From contig JBJMLS010000103.1 in NCBI GenBank assembly GCA_045805185.1, positions 1-20,967 of the forward strand: 20,967 bases of DNA. Reading direction: 5' to 3'. The position numbers were made by a program, and so were the translations under genes. This DNA comes from JAHEYF01 sp045805185. Lineage in GTDB: Bacteria > Bacteroidota > Bacteroidia > B-17B0 > Aurantibacillaceae. Shown here one piece after another: positions 1 through 7,126 of this stretch (positions are counted from its first letter, which is position 1; each line of letters begins with the position of its first letter). The notes beneath the pieces are model-generated. The model saw nothing but the letters and a program-made list of their open reading frames with translations, ran no database searches and had not been told where the DNA came from.

Positions 1-648
1 ATTATAGAGTTCTCCTGCAAGAAACAGATTACCTTGTCCATCACATCTCAGCCTGGAAATAGATGCGGAAGAAGTAAATTTCTTTTCCCAGAGTAATTCT
101 CCCCGGGGGTCCAGCTTTAAAATTGTCCATGAACCGTGATCCTGATCTGCAAACGCGATGATGACATTATTTTCAGCATCATTAGCCAAATAGTTAGATG
201 AACTGGAACCAAATGAAAAATAATGAACCCATCTTTCTTTACCACTTTCGTCAAATGAGGCAAGATAGATCTGCCACTTACCAGGTTCGAATTCATTACT
301 TGCTCCGTTAAAAGAAACTGAGCCTGTACAATAACCAAGAAAGTACAGATTATTGTCTTTGTCTAATGATAGATCCCTAACGTAATTTCCTGAATTTAAT
401 TCCCCGCCGATTGTTTTTTCCCAGGCGGGGATTCCGGATGATGAATACCTGCTTACTTTAATATATGTTCCGCCGGTCCCGGGGAGCTGTCCGGTGGTCG
501 CAGTGAACAGCTCCCCTGCTTCGTTTGTTCTTATTAAAGGTGAAAATTGCGGATCAAAGCCTGGCCCGATCTCCTTTGCCCAGTCCCATTGCTGGGATAA
601 AGCGGTGAGGTTTGCACCCAGTGAAATAAGAAGTATTATTTTTTTCAA
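1..648 (-). CDS. Secreted repeat-type protein, 3' part missing (left edge)
   Basis: Reading leftwards from 648 gives 216 codons without a stop, open to the window edge. The start must be TTG (648-646): a TAG stop lies two codons upstream and no in-frame ATG is visible in the whole stretch. The N-terminus, KKIILLISLGANLTALSQ, is a good signal peptide. The rest is rich in Gly, Asn, Ser and aromatics, with recurring blocks such as LSLDKDNNLYFLGYCTG, IYLASFDESGKERW and ILKLDPRGELLWEK. These look like SBBP or beta-propeller blades seen in cell-surface and T9SS-exported proteins of Bacteroidota. I infer an extracytoplasmic beta-propeller-like protein. The substrate is unknown, and any C-terminal sorting domain would lie outside the window. 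Confidence 0.7.
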   Translation of the reverse strand, partial: MKKIILLISLGANLTALSQQWDWAKEIGPGFDPQFSPLIRTNEAGELFTATTGQLPGTGGTYIKVSRYSSSGIPAWEKTIGGELNSGNYVRDLSLDKDNNLYFLGYCTGSVSFNGASNEFEPGKWQIYLASFDESGKERWVHYFSFGSSSSNYLANDAENNVIIAFADQDHGSWTILKLDPRGELLWEKKFTSSASISRLRCDGQGNLFLAGELYN

Positions 649-752
649 TTCCTATGCGTTTAAATCCTCTTCAAAATTACTGCTGGAACTTACCAGTATG
701 CCGTTGATTTCGTTCACCGCTAACTATTCGTAGCCCAAGCGTCAAAAAACAG

Positions 753-760
753 TATATTTG
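753..760 (+). promoter_or_regulatory. -7 element (TATATTTG) of the GNAT gene
   Basis: TATATTTG matches the Bacteroidota -7 consensus TAnnTTTG exactly and ends 5 bases before the ATG at 766. TTCG at 727-730 is a weak candidate for the -33 element. The predicted transcript would have almost no leader. Confidence 0.55.
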
Positions 761-765
761 ATCTT

Positions 766-1332
766 ATGCTGATTGTAGATTTTAATCCTTTCCCTGAGTT
801 AAATACAGAGCGTTTGCATCTACGAAGAGTTAACGATGCTGATGTGAATGAAGTTTTTGAATTGCGTTCCAATCCGGACATTATGCACTTTATTCCCCGT
901 CCGCTTGCAAAAGACAGAGAAGACGCCATGGAACACATAAAAAAAATTGATGACAAGATAAATGAAAATGAAAGCATCAATTGGGGAATCACATTAAAAA
1001 GTGAAAGCAAACTGATCGGCATATTAGGTTTTGTGAGAATGACCAAAGATCACTTCCGCGCCGAGGTCGGTTATTTACTGCATCCCGATCAGCACCGCAA
1101 AGGAATTATTCCCGAAGCCTTAAAAGCAGTGATCGAATACGGCTTCCGCGAGATGAAACTGCATTCCATAGAAGCAGTTGTGGATCCGGAAAATAAAGCT
1201 TCCATCCGCGTGCTGGAGAAAAGTAATTTTATTAAGGAAGCGCATTTTAAAGAAAAGGAATTCTACAAGGGAAAATTTAACGATACTGCAGTTTATTCCC
1301 TCCTTACAAATTATTCCCCAGGTTCAATCTGA
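766..1332 (+). CDS. GNAT family N-acetyltransferase (RimJ/RimL-like)
   Basis: 188 residues, the usual size for RimJ/RimL-type GNAT enzymes, which transfer acetyl from acetyl-CoA to an amino group of a protein terminus or small molecule. The N-terminus has the family pattern TERLHLRRVNDADVNEVFEL. The acetyl-CoA loop is at about residues 105-118 (HPDQHRKGIIPEAL, the Q/R-x-x-G-x-A type). The C-terminal part, VDPENKASIRVLEKSNF, is the typical N-x-x-S-x-x-x-L-x-K-x-G/N-F block. The substrate cannot be read from the sequence. The gene is monocistronic on the plus strand with its own -7 element. Its last 29 bases overlap the 3' end of the convergent minus-strand gene. Confidence 0.9.
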   Translation: MLIVDFNPFPELNTERLHLRRVNDADVNEVFELRSNPDIMHFIPRPLAKDREDAMEHIKKIDDKINENESINWGITLKSESKLIGILGFVRMTKDHFRAEVGYLLHPDQHRKGIIPEALKAVIEYGFREMKLHSIEAVVDPENKASIRVLEKSNFIKEAHFKEKEFYKGKFNDTAVYSLLTNYSPGSI

Positions 1333-1891
1333 ACCATTCTTTCAGCGAATTGGCCTTTACTGCCACAGCTACTTTTTCCTGAATTTTTTCCTGCGCCTTT
1401 TGTATGGAGCTATCGATCATGGAATGCCGGATCATTTCTTCCGGGTCAACCCCCATTCTTTGCATGAGCGACTTCACCTTGTCACCGGATACCGCAACAA
1501 TGATGGGATCATCCAATGAGATATAGAAATCCGCGCTGACCTGGGCTCCCGAGAGATCAGCCAGGTACTGCAGCACCAATTCTTCTTCGCTGAAGAAAGG
1601 AAAATGTTCGGCAAAGATCAGTTCCTGATCCGGCTGAGAAAGCCAGGTTTTAAGCTCGGCATCTTTTCTTCGCTGAACAATATCAGAAGCCCTTAGAGAC
1701 TTTACATGCGCGCTGGAGAAAATCTCCATCCTTGAATGTGTTTCTTCAAAAAAAGAGACCAGCAGGATGCTTTTTTCTGCTGACTTCAAATGATCGGCGA
1801 GCATGTTGTCTTTCACCTTTTCATCCGCCCATACCCTGTTATGAATAGAAAACGGTTTCTTTTTACCGAAAAGCGAGGAGAATAATCCCAT
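1304..1891 (-). CDS. Small protein resembling the SecA NBD2 C-terminal part
   Basis: 195 residues, ATG start, no signal peptide, so probably cytosolic. It begins MGLFSSLFGKKK. The C-terminal half (FYISLDDPIIVAVSGDKV, LMQRMGVDPEEMIRHSM, IDSSIQKAQEKIQ) aligns by eye, from memory, with the end of SecA's second nucleotide-binding domain: FYLSxED-LMR-FGSDRV, LMxxxGMxxGExI, xSIxxAQxKVE. The N-terminal half (WADEKVKDNMLADHL, ILLVSFFEET) fits the K-x-x-x-x-x-I-x-x-x-H-x-x-G-x-P-V-L-V strand region. The arginine-finger segment (RGRSGRQGD in SecA) is absent, as are Walker A, preprotein-crosslinking and scaffold domains. It is therefore unlikely to be a working translocase; it may be a degenerate motor domain kept for binding. 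It starts 9 bases after the stop of the oligopeptidase gene and is probably co-transcribed with it. Confidence 0.7.
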   Translation of the reverse strand: MGLFSSLFGKKKPFSIHNRVWADEKVKDNMLADHLKSAEKSILLVSFFEETHSRMEIFSSAHVKSLRASDIVQRRKDAELKTWLSQPDQELIFAEHFPFFSEEELVLQYLADLSGAQVSADFYISLDDPIIVAVSGDKVKSLMQRMGVDPEEMIRHSMIDSSIQKAQEKIQEKVAVAVKANSLKEWFRLNLGNNL

Positions 1892-1900
1892 AATTAATTA

Positions 1901-3997
1901 TTAGTAAGCCATTCCTAAATTATAAAACACAAAGCTCCACATATCGGCGAACTCCGCGATCTGCTTATCCGTAGGTTTACCCGAGCCATGACCCGCGTTG
2001 ACATCCACGCGGATCAACACGGGTTCCTTTCCCGTTTGGTTTTCCTGTAAGGTAGCGGCAAACTTAAAGGAGTGCGCAGGCACTACACGGTCATCATGAT
2101 CACCGGTAAGGATAAGCGTTGCGGGGTAAGCGACTTTCTTTACATTATGGAGCGGGGAGTATTTATACAGGCAATCAAACTCTTCCTTATTCTCGCTTAA
2201 ACCGTAATCCACCGACCAGGAACGGCCAATAGTAAACTTATGATACCTCAGCATGTCCAATACCCCCACAGTTGGAATACATACTTTGGCAAGGTCCGGG
2301 CGCTGGGTCATTACTGCGCCGATGAGCAGGCCGCCATTACTTCTTCCATGAATGGCCAGCTTCTGATGAGAAGTATATTTTTCATTCACGAGATATTCTG
2401 CCGCTGCAATGTAATCGTCGAATACATTTTGCTTTTTACATTTTGTACCCGCCTTGTGCCAGTCTTCGCCGTACTCTCCTCCTCCACGCATATTTGCAAC
2501 CGCATAGATACCTCCCGCCTCCAGGAAAACAGCCCTGTCGATGCGGAACTCGGGTGTATAAGAAATATTGAAGCCGCCGTACCCAAACAGGAAGCAGGGA
2601 TTGTTCCCATTTAATTCAATTCCTTTTTTATGGGTAATGAACATGGGGATCTTTGTTCCATCCTTACTGGTATAAAAAACCTGCTTTGTTTCATAATCTT
2701 CCGGTTTAAAATTAATCTTCGGCTTGAAATAAACTTTAGATACGGCGGCGGCGGCGTCAAAAATATAAACCGTAGAAGGCGCGGTAAAGGAAACACTGGA
2801 ATAAAATGCCTGTGTTTCTTTAATAGTTGAATGAAATTCATCGATTTTGCACAAGCCATTCAGTTTTACCTCTTTCAACATATTTCCTTTTAAATCGTAC
2901 TGGTATAAACGTGAAGAAACATCCTTCAGGTATTTCGCAATAATTTTTCCACCGCATAAATGAGCAGATTCCAGGAGATCGCTTTTCTCCGTAATGAGCG
3001 TTGTCCATTCTGCTTCGGCGAGTTTCCTGCAATTTATTCTAATCAACCTGTATTTTGGAGCTTTATTATTGGTCAACACATAAAGATCGTCCCCAACATT
3101 ATCAATTATCGAATAGTCGTTATCGAAATTATCCGCTACGGTTTCGAATTTCGGATTATCCGAGTTCAGGTCTTTTATCATGATGGATTGTCCGCTTGTG
3201 CTTTCATTGCCGGAAAGAATAAGAAAGCGTTCATCCTCTGTTACTGACATGGAAATATTGCTGTTGGCGTGCTGCTTATCTTCAAATAAAATCATGTCCT
3301 TACTTTGGGGCTTTCCCACGATATGAAAATAAATCTTGTGGAACTCATTACTCCTTGTGAATGCTTTGCCGGATTCGGGAGCGTCATAGCGGCTGTAATA
3401 AAATCCATTCCCTTGCCAGGCTATATTGGAGAATTTTACCCATTCCAGTTTATCACTGAGCTCTGCCTTTGTTGCAATGTCCATTACATGTATTTCTTCC
3501 CAATCACTTCCGGCTTTGGAGATCGCATAAGCCAGGTATTTGCAATCTTTTGAAACAGCCATTCCACTGAGCGAAACAGTTCCATCTTCCGAAAGCTTAT
3601 TCGGGTCGAGTAACAGTATAGGCTTATTGGTCTTAAAGCCTTTTTCATAATAAAGCACATTTTGATTTTGCAGACCATTATTCTTTGAGTAAAAATAAAG
3701 TTCCCCTTTTTTAAATGGAGCGTTCATCCGCTCAAAATTCCAGAGACCGGTGAGTCGCTCCCTGATCTTACTCCTGTACGGGATTTTCTCAAGGTAGTCA
3801 TAAGTCATGCGATTTTCTTCCTGCACCCATGCTTTGGTATCTGCAGCGTTATCATCTTCCAGCCAACGGTAAGGGTCACTTACTTTTTTACCGAAATAAT
3901 CATCGGATTGACTGACCTTTTTTGCTTTGGGGTAAATAAGCTGCGCATGAGCCTGCGTGAATGTAAGTGTACAAAAAACCAAAAAATAAAATTTCAT
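1901..3997 (-). CDS. Prolyl oligopeptidase family serine peptidase (S9A), secreted
   Basis: Cleaves short peptides after proline; probably periplasmic. I chose the ATG at 3997 because it gives a clean signal peptide (MKFYFLVFCTLTFTQAHAQ) and a 698-residue protein. The open frame continues upstream only by running into the divergent gene. The N-terminal S9 propeller region starts with SDPYRWLED. The catalytic domain carries GRSNGG with the nucleophile at about Ser553, DHDDRVVP with the acidic residue at about 635-636, and NAGHGSG with His about 670. This is the order and spacing of known prolyl oligopeptidases (about 700 residues). ANMRGGGEYG lies ahead of the nucleophile, as in the family. 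The SecA-like gene follows 9 bases downstream. Confidence 0.95.
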   Translation of the reverse strand: MKFYFLVFCTLTFTQAHAQLIYPKAKKVSQSDDYFGKKVSDPYRWLEDDNAADTKAWVQEENRMTYDYLEKIPYRSKIRERLTGLWNFERMNAPFKKGELYFYSKNNGLQNQNVLYYEKGFKTNKPILLLDPNKLSEDGTVSLSGMAVSKDCKYLAYAISKAGSDWEEIHVMDIATKAELSDKLEWVKFSNIAWQGNGFYYSRYDAPESGKAFTRSNEFHKIYFHIVGKPQSKDMILFEDKQHANSNISMSVTEDERFLILSGNESTSGQSIMIKDLNSDNPKFETVADNFDNDYSIIDNVGDDLYVLTNNKAPKYRLIRINCRKLAEAEWTTLITEKSDLLESAHLCGGKIIAKYLKDVSSRLYQYDLKGNMLKEVKLNGLCKIDEFHSTIKETQAFYSSVSFTAPSTVYIFDAAAAVSKVYFKPKINFKPEDYETKQVFYTSKDGTKIPMFITHKKGIELNGNNPCFLFGYGGFNISYTPEFRIDRAVFLEAGGIYAVANMRGGGEYGEDWHKAGTKCKKQNVFDDYIAAAEYLVNEKYTSHQKLAIHGRSNGGLLIGAVMTQRPDLAKVCIPTVGVLDMLRYHKFTIGRSWSVDYGLSENKEEFDCLYKYSPLHNVKKVAYPATLILTGDHDDRVVPAHSFKFAATLQENQTGKEPVLIRVDVNAGHGSGKPTDKQIAEFADMWSFVFYNLGMAY

Positions 3998-4015
3998 AGC
4001 GCTTAAATTAATTTC

Positions 4016-4023
4016 TACCTTCG
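4016..4023 (+). promoter_or_regulatory. Possible -7 element (TACCTTCG) of the AlkD-like gene
   Basis: One mismatch to TAnnTTTG, ending 5 bases before the ATG at 4029, the same spacing as at the GNAT gene. No clear -33 element is visible. It lies in the 31-base gap between two divergent starts. Confidence 0.35.
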
Positions 4024-4028
4024 AAAGG

Positions 4029-4781
4029 ATGAACGAATATACTAAATATTTGAGCGAGGTAGAAAGCTCGCTCTTAGCTATTGCAGGGGTAAAACCCGGC
4101 CACAACAATGCGGAGGCCCAGCGCTACATCAATACGAAACTTGATGTTATTGGCATTTCCACTCCGGTAGTTCGCAATCTCGCAAGACAAGGGTTCAGCT
4201 TTAGTAATATAGAACTGCAGGAGCAACTGTTGACCTGGGATCACATCTGGAAAACCTCAGCCGTTCATGATGCAAAAACGCAGGCTTATTTCTTTGTAGA
4301 GCTGAACTATTCAAAATTCGAGCAGAAAAAACTATGGGAGGTGATCAGGCATTGGGTAAAACAAGTGGACAATTGGGCGCACTCGGACAGTCTTTCCAAG
4401 ATCTACACCCGCATACTCGAAGCGGAAGAAGAAATAGTATATTCCCAGCTTGTAAAATGGAACCGTTCAAAAGAATTGTGGGAAAGAAGGCAATCGCTGG
4501 TTGCCTGCCTGTATTACGCGAAAACCAAGAAGAAGCACCTATCTTATGAGAAGATCATTTCACTTGTAGAGCCGTTGCTTAGCGATAAAGCCTATTATGT
4601 ACAAAAAGGAATCGGCTGGACCTTACGCGAACTGAGGCAGGCGCATACTGCGAAAGCGGACAGGTTCATTTCAAAAAATCTGGGTATGATCAGCCCGGTT
4701 GCTTTTACCGCCGCGATTGAACATTTAGGAAAAGAAGAAAAAGAACAATTAAAACAGAAGCGAAAGTCAATGCGAAGGTAA
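4029..4781 (+). CDS. DNA alkylation repair protein, AlkD-like HEAT-repeat glycosylase
   Basis: 250 residues, the usual length for the DNA_alkylation family (PF08713), built of helical HEAT-like repeats that hold damaged DNA and remove bulky or cationic N3/N7-alkyl purines. Visible family blocks are VDNWAHSDSLS (residues 113-123, equivalent to the AlkD Trp/Asp catalytic region), WERRQSLVAC (151-160, conserved Arg) and VQKGIGWTLRE (191-201, conserved Trp). The C-terminus is very lysine-rich (KEEKEQLKQKRKSMRR). The last 77 bases overlap the 3' end of the convergent membrane-protein gene. The gene is divergent from the oligopeptidase and has no obvious operon partner. Confidence 0.93.
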   Translation: MNEYTKYLSEVESSLLAIAGVKPGHNNAEAQRYINTKLDVIGISTPVVRNLARQGFSFSNIELQEQLLTWDHIWKTSAVHDAKTQAYFFVELNYSKFEQKKLWEVIRHWVKQVDNWAHSDSLSKIYTRILEAEEEIVYSQLVKWNRSKELWERRQSLVACLYYAKTKKKHLSYEKIISLVEPLLSDKAYYVQKGIGWTLRELRQAHTAKADRFISKNLGMISPVAFTAAIEHLGKEEKEQLKQKRKSMRR

Positions 4782-5064
4782 GCTTTCCCAATCGCTGCTT
4801 ATTCATCGGTTCCTTTGACTTTCCGCGAATAACCTTTACCAGCTGAACTAATTCTTTACGAAAAATAATTGCCAGGATCAGGTAAGGTATGCCCATCAGG
4901 AAGAGTATTCCTTTGTTCAATCCGCGCGCAATGGAGTGCGGGTCATTTTTCAGATCGCTTTCAGCTGCGGCTTTACACATGGCGCACTGAGCTTCTGCAC
5001 TGAAGGAGAAAAGGAGCAGCACAGCCACAACAAAAATTACCTGTATAGGATTCCTGTCTCTCAA
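4705..5064 (-). CDS. Small membrane protein with CxxC motif, end of oxidase cluster
   Basis: 119 residues. The start is probably TTG (5064-5062), directly abutting the TAA of the upstream gene (TAATTG), so translation is likely coupled; no ATG lies near the beginning. An N-terminal hydrophobic segment (VIFVVAVLLLFSFSAEA) is followed at once by QCAMCKAAAES, a CxxC pair (Cys27, Cys30) placed just outside the membrane. Two more hydrophobic segments follow (ILFLMGIPYLILAII and LTFALTFASVLIVLFLLF). Proteins of this layout are familiar at the end of Bacteroidota SCO/DUF420 clusters, but I know of no assigned function. The position next to SCO suggests a role in copper or thiol chemistry during oxidase assembly; this is inference. 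It overlaps the convergent AlkD-like gene by 77 bases. Confidence 0.75.
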   Translation of the reverse strand: MRDRNPIQVIFVVAVLLLFSFSAEAQCAMCKAAAESDLKNDPHSIARGLNKGILFLMGIPYLILAIIFRKELVQLVKVIRGKSKEPMNKQRLGKLTFALTFASVLIVLFLLFLNVQSRR

Positions 5065-5598
5065 TTAAAAAGGATAAAACGGTGAGATCATTAAATAAAC
5101 AACAACACCGGTAATCGTTACGTATAACCAGATCGGGTAACTGAAGCGGGTCAGTCGGCGGTGCTTAACCACATCATTCTTTAATCCGTAATAAAAGCTC
5201 ATGAGCACCAGCGGCAATACAGTTGCGGCCAATATGATGTGCGAGACCAATATGATCAGGTAGGGAGTCCGCAGGGAACTGCCCTCCGGGTATTTCGTTT
5301 CGGTAGCCATCCAATGATAAGTAATATAAAAGATGAGAAACAGCGCTGAAAGAAGAAAGGTAACCAGGTTGATCTTCCTGTGCAGAGCGATCTTCTTTTT
5401 TTTGATCGCCATTAAGGAAACAATAAGCAGCACGCTGCAGATAGCATTTATTATCGCATTTATCAGCGGAAGCTTATACACAAAAGCCGGGATGACTTCC
5501 GGGACAGGCAGGATTTTTCTGTTCAGTATAATAACCGCCACCAATATTAATATCGAAAATGTGAGTACGATTCGGAATACCAGCTTGTCGTTTTTCAT
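5065..5598 (-). CDS. DUF420 membrane protein (CtaM/YozB-like)
   Basis: 177 residues with about five hydrophobic segments, starting MKNDKLVFRIVLTFSILILVA. DUF420 proteins include CtaM (YozB) of Firmicutes, needed to form active aa3-type oxidases. Four histidines sit at membrane edges in short conserved-looking contexts: IALHRKIN, ITYHWMATE, LVSHIILA and VVKHRRLTR. They are candidate metal or heme ligands. Located in the inner membrane. It lies between SCO and the CxxC protein on the same strand and probably shares their transcript. A 63-base gap containing a dispersed repeat separates it from the SCO stop. Confidence 0.88.
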   Translation of the reverse strand: MKNDKLVFRIVLTFSILILVAVIILNRKILPVPEVIPAFVYKLPLINAIINAICSVLLIVSLMAIKKKKIALHRKINLVTFLLSALFLIFYITYHWMATETKYPEGSSLRTPYLIILVSHIILAATVLPLVLMSFYYGLKNDVVKHRRLTRFSYPIWLYVTITGVVVYLMISPFYPF

Positions 5599-5614
5599 TA
5601 TTTCTTTTTTACAC

Positions 5615-5646
5615 CGGGTTTATTTTTACACCAGAGAGCGCAGAGG
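5615..5646. repeat. Intergenic repeat, CTCTGCG-core family, copy 1
   Basis: The minus strand reads CCTCTGCGCTCTCTGGTG followed by an A-rich stretch and TAAACCCG. It matches 14862-14891 (plus strand) at 28 positions over 32 aligned columns with two single-base gaps. It lies between the SCO stop and the DUF420 start. Confidence 0.6.
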
Positions 5647-5661
5647 TTTTGATCTTACATA

Positions 5662-6294
5662 TTATTTTTCATTCATAAGAATCCTGATATCTCCGATCAG
5701 CTTATTTACCGCTATGCTATCCGTTCCATCGTAAATTCCCCGGATCCTTTTTTGCTTATCGATCAGTAAAAAAGTTTCGCTGTGTAAAAATCCTTCGAGG
5801 CTTCCATCGTCCTCAAGCGCGTTCACCAGGTAACTGTTTTTTGCCAGATCGTATATTTCCTTTTTTGAGCCCGTCAGCAAATGCCATTTATTTTTGATAG
5901 CGCCGTATTTATTGCCATATTGAGCCAGCACCTCAACAGTATCATGCATTGGATTTACAGTATGCGAAAGAATGAGCACATCGTTTCCTTTATTCGCTTC
6001 CTGTACACGCGTGAGTTGGGAGCTCATCACCGGACAAATGCTCTGACAAGTTGCAAAGAAGAAGTCGGCTACATAAATTTTCCCTTCCGTGGTTTTTTCA
6101 GTGATCGTATCACCAAACTGGTTCATCAAACGAAAAGGAGCAATGGTGTGATAAAGCGTATCTGTTCCTTGCGGGTTAACTGCTTTTTTCTCACCGAAAA
6201 CAGGCAGCATTAATTTTGACGCGGATCCAGCCTGTTTATTTCCGCAAGAGCTGAACAGGATAAGGGAACTGATAATAAATGAAATATACCTCAT
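5662..6294 (-). CDS. SCO1/SenC copper chaperone lipoprotein
   Basis: 210 residues. Delivers copper to the CuA site of cytochrome oxidase subunit II, or reduces its thiols. An N-terminal hydrophobic stretch ends in a lipobox-like LFSSCGN (Cys17), so it is probably a lipoprotein facing the periplasm. The thioredoxin-fold core has the CxxxC copper site (CQSICP, Cys83 and Cys87) after VADFFFATC, and the third ligand His171 in FLHSETFLLID. The usual VDPxxDT block appears as VNPMHDT. The start ATG at 6294 is supported by a TATCTTTG element 14 bases upstream. It is followed by DUF420 and the CxxC protein on the same strand. Confidence 0.95.
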   Translation of the reverse strand: MRYISFIISSLILFSSCGNKQAGSASKLMLPVFGEKKAVNPQGTDTLYHTIAPFRLMNQFGDTITEKTTEGKIYVADFFFATCQSICPVMSSQLTRVQEANKGNDVLILSHTVNPMHDTVEVLAQYGNKYGAIKNKWHLLTGSKKEIYDLAKNSYLVNALEDDGSLEGFLHSETFLLIDKQKRIRGIYDGTDSIAVNKLIGDIRILMNEK

Positions 6295-6308
6295 GTCGTT
6301 TGATCGCG

Positions 6309-6316
6309 CAAAGATA
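6309..6316 (-). promoter_or_regulatory. -7 element (TATCTTTG) ahead of SCO
   Basis: Exact TAnnTTTG match on the minus strand, 14 bases before the SCO ATG, in the 33-base gap after the SCO-like gene. No clear TTG -33 box. It may give the SCO-DUF420-CxxC module its own transcript. Confidence 0.5.
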
Positions 6317-6327
6317 CGAAGAGTATG

Positions 6328-7065
6328 CTATTGGGCTCTTTCGATCTTATCGCTTTGCTCCATTTTTTTGTGTTCCTCCCTCAGCACAAGGTGCTTGTAT
6401 TCCTGCACCATGCGCTTTACCTCTCCAAACTGGTCGGGGTCATAGTAACCCCGGATTTGTCCCTTGCTATCCACAAGCACCGCAAAATGCTCCATGATAT
6501 AAACAGGCTTACCTTCAAAATATATTCTTTGCAGATCCTTCACTTGTTCGTCAGCAGTTGGCGAAAGCAGTAAAAAATTATCCAGCTTTATTCCTATTGA
6601 ATCATTCAGGTATTTTTTAGAAAGATTGAGCTCCCTGTTTTTTTTCCCTTTCTCAAATGGGTAATCGGGTCCGCTCATCCGGTCATCTCCCATGATAAAA
6701 ACCACCGGAACTTCCTTCGCTTCTTTTTCCTTGAACTTAATGTAATCCAGGAGACCGGTATACTTACTCTTCCGTCCCGGTGTTGCCTCAACAAACATAG
6801 CAATAAAACTTTCGTGCTTCTTCAGTTCAGGTCTTTGAACATCTACAAGTATTTCATTACCGGATGAATCAGTTCGCTGTTCGCGTATAAGCGCGTAAAT
6901 TTCAAAAGCCTGCCGGGGCAGGGAATAATAAATGGTATCACCTTTCTGATCCAGCTTTTTCGGACCATAATAGGCCATTTTTTTAAAATTGGCCTGGGTA
7001 AGTTCAATGAAAAAATAGATCAGCGAGGGGATCAGGAGGATGGAAACGAGAATGACTTTTTTCAA
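6328..7065 (-). CDS. SCO-like membrane-anchored protein without cysteines
   Basis: 245 residues. The start is TTG (7065-7063), because an in-frame TAG lies a few codons upstream and no ATG is nearby. One N-terminal membrane anchor or uncleaved signal (KKVILVSILLIPSLIYFFIEL) precedes a soluble domain presumed periplasmic. The end of the domain, MEHFAVLVDSKGQIRGYYD, parallels LHSETFLLIDKQKRIRGIYD-type sequence in the true SCO next door, including the ligand histidine. The preceding LLSPTADEQVKDL parallels the SCO WHLLTGSKKEIYDL block. No cysteine occurs anywhere, so the CxxxC copper site is gone. It is probably a SCO or thioredoxin-fold paralogue with a structural or partner role in oxidase assembly. 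The terminator-like hairpin at 7090-7120 separates it from COX4. Confidence 0.75.
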   Translation of the reverse strand: MKKVILVSILLIPSLIYFFIELTQANFKKMAYYGPKKLDQKGDTIYYSLPRQAFEIYALIREQRTDSSGNEILVDVQRPELKKHESFIAMFVEATPGRKSKYTGLLDYIKFKEKEAKEVPVVFIMGDDRMSGPDYPFEKGKKNRELNLSKKYLNDSIGIKLDNFLLLSPTADEQVKDLQRIYFEGKPVYIMEHFAVLVDSKGQIRGYYDPDQFGEVKRMVQEYKHLVLREEHKKMEQSDKIERAQ

Positions 7066-7089
7066 GGGGTATCTGATAATCTAAACTGT

Positions 7090-7120
7090 AAAAAAATACC
7101 CCGACAGTATCGTCGAGGTA
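7090..7120 (-). terminator. Intrinsic terminator after COX4
   Basis: On the minus strand, TACCTCGAC-GATACT-GTCGGGGTA forms a 9-bp stem with one T-G wobble and a 6-base loop, followed by a run of seven T. The wobble pairs only in the minus-strand RNA. It lies 7 bases after the COX4 stop. Confidence 0.75.
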
Positions 7121-7126
7121 TAAAAT

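Noticed and set aside
2240..2614. Plus-strand open frame of 124 codons
   Set aside because: Antisense to the catalytic domain of the prolyl oligopeptidase; the minus-strand product has full catalytic motifs.
3998..4108. Upstream extension of the prolyl oligopeptidase frame
   Set aside because: It would run into the divergent AlkD-like gene and place about 37 residues ahead of a clear signal peptide.
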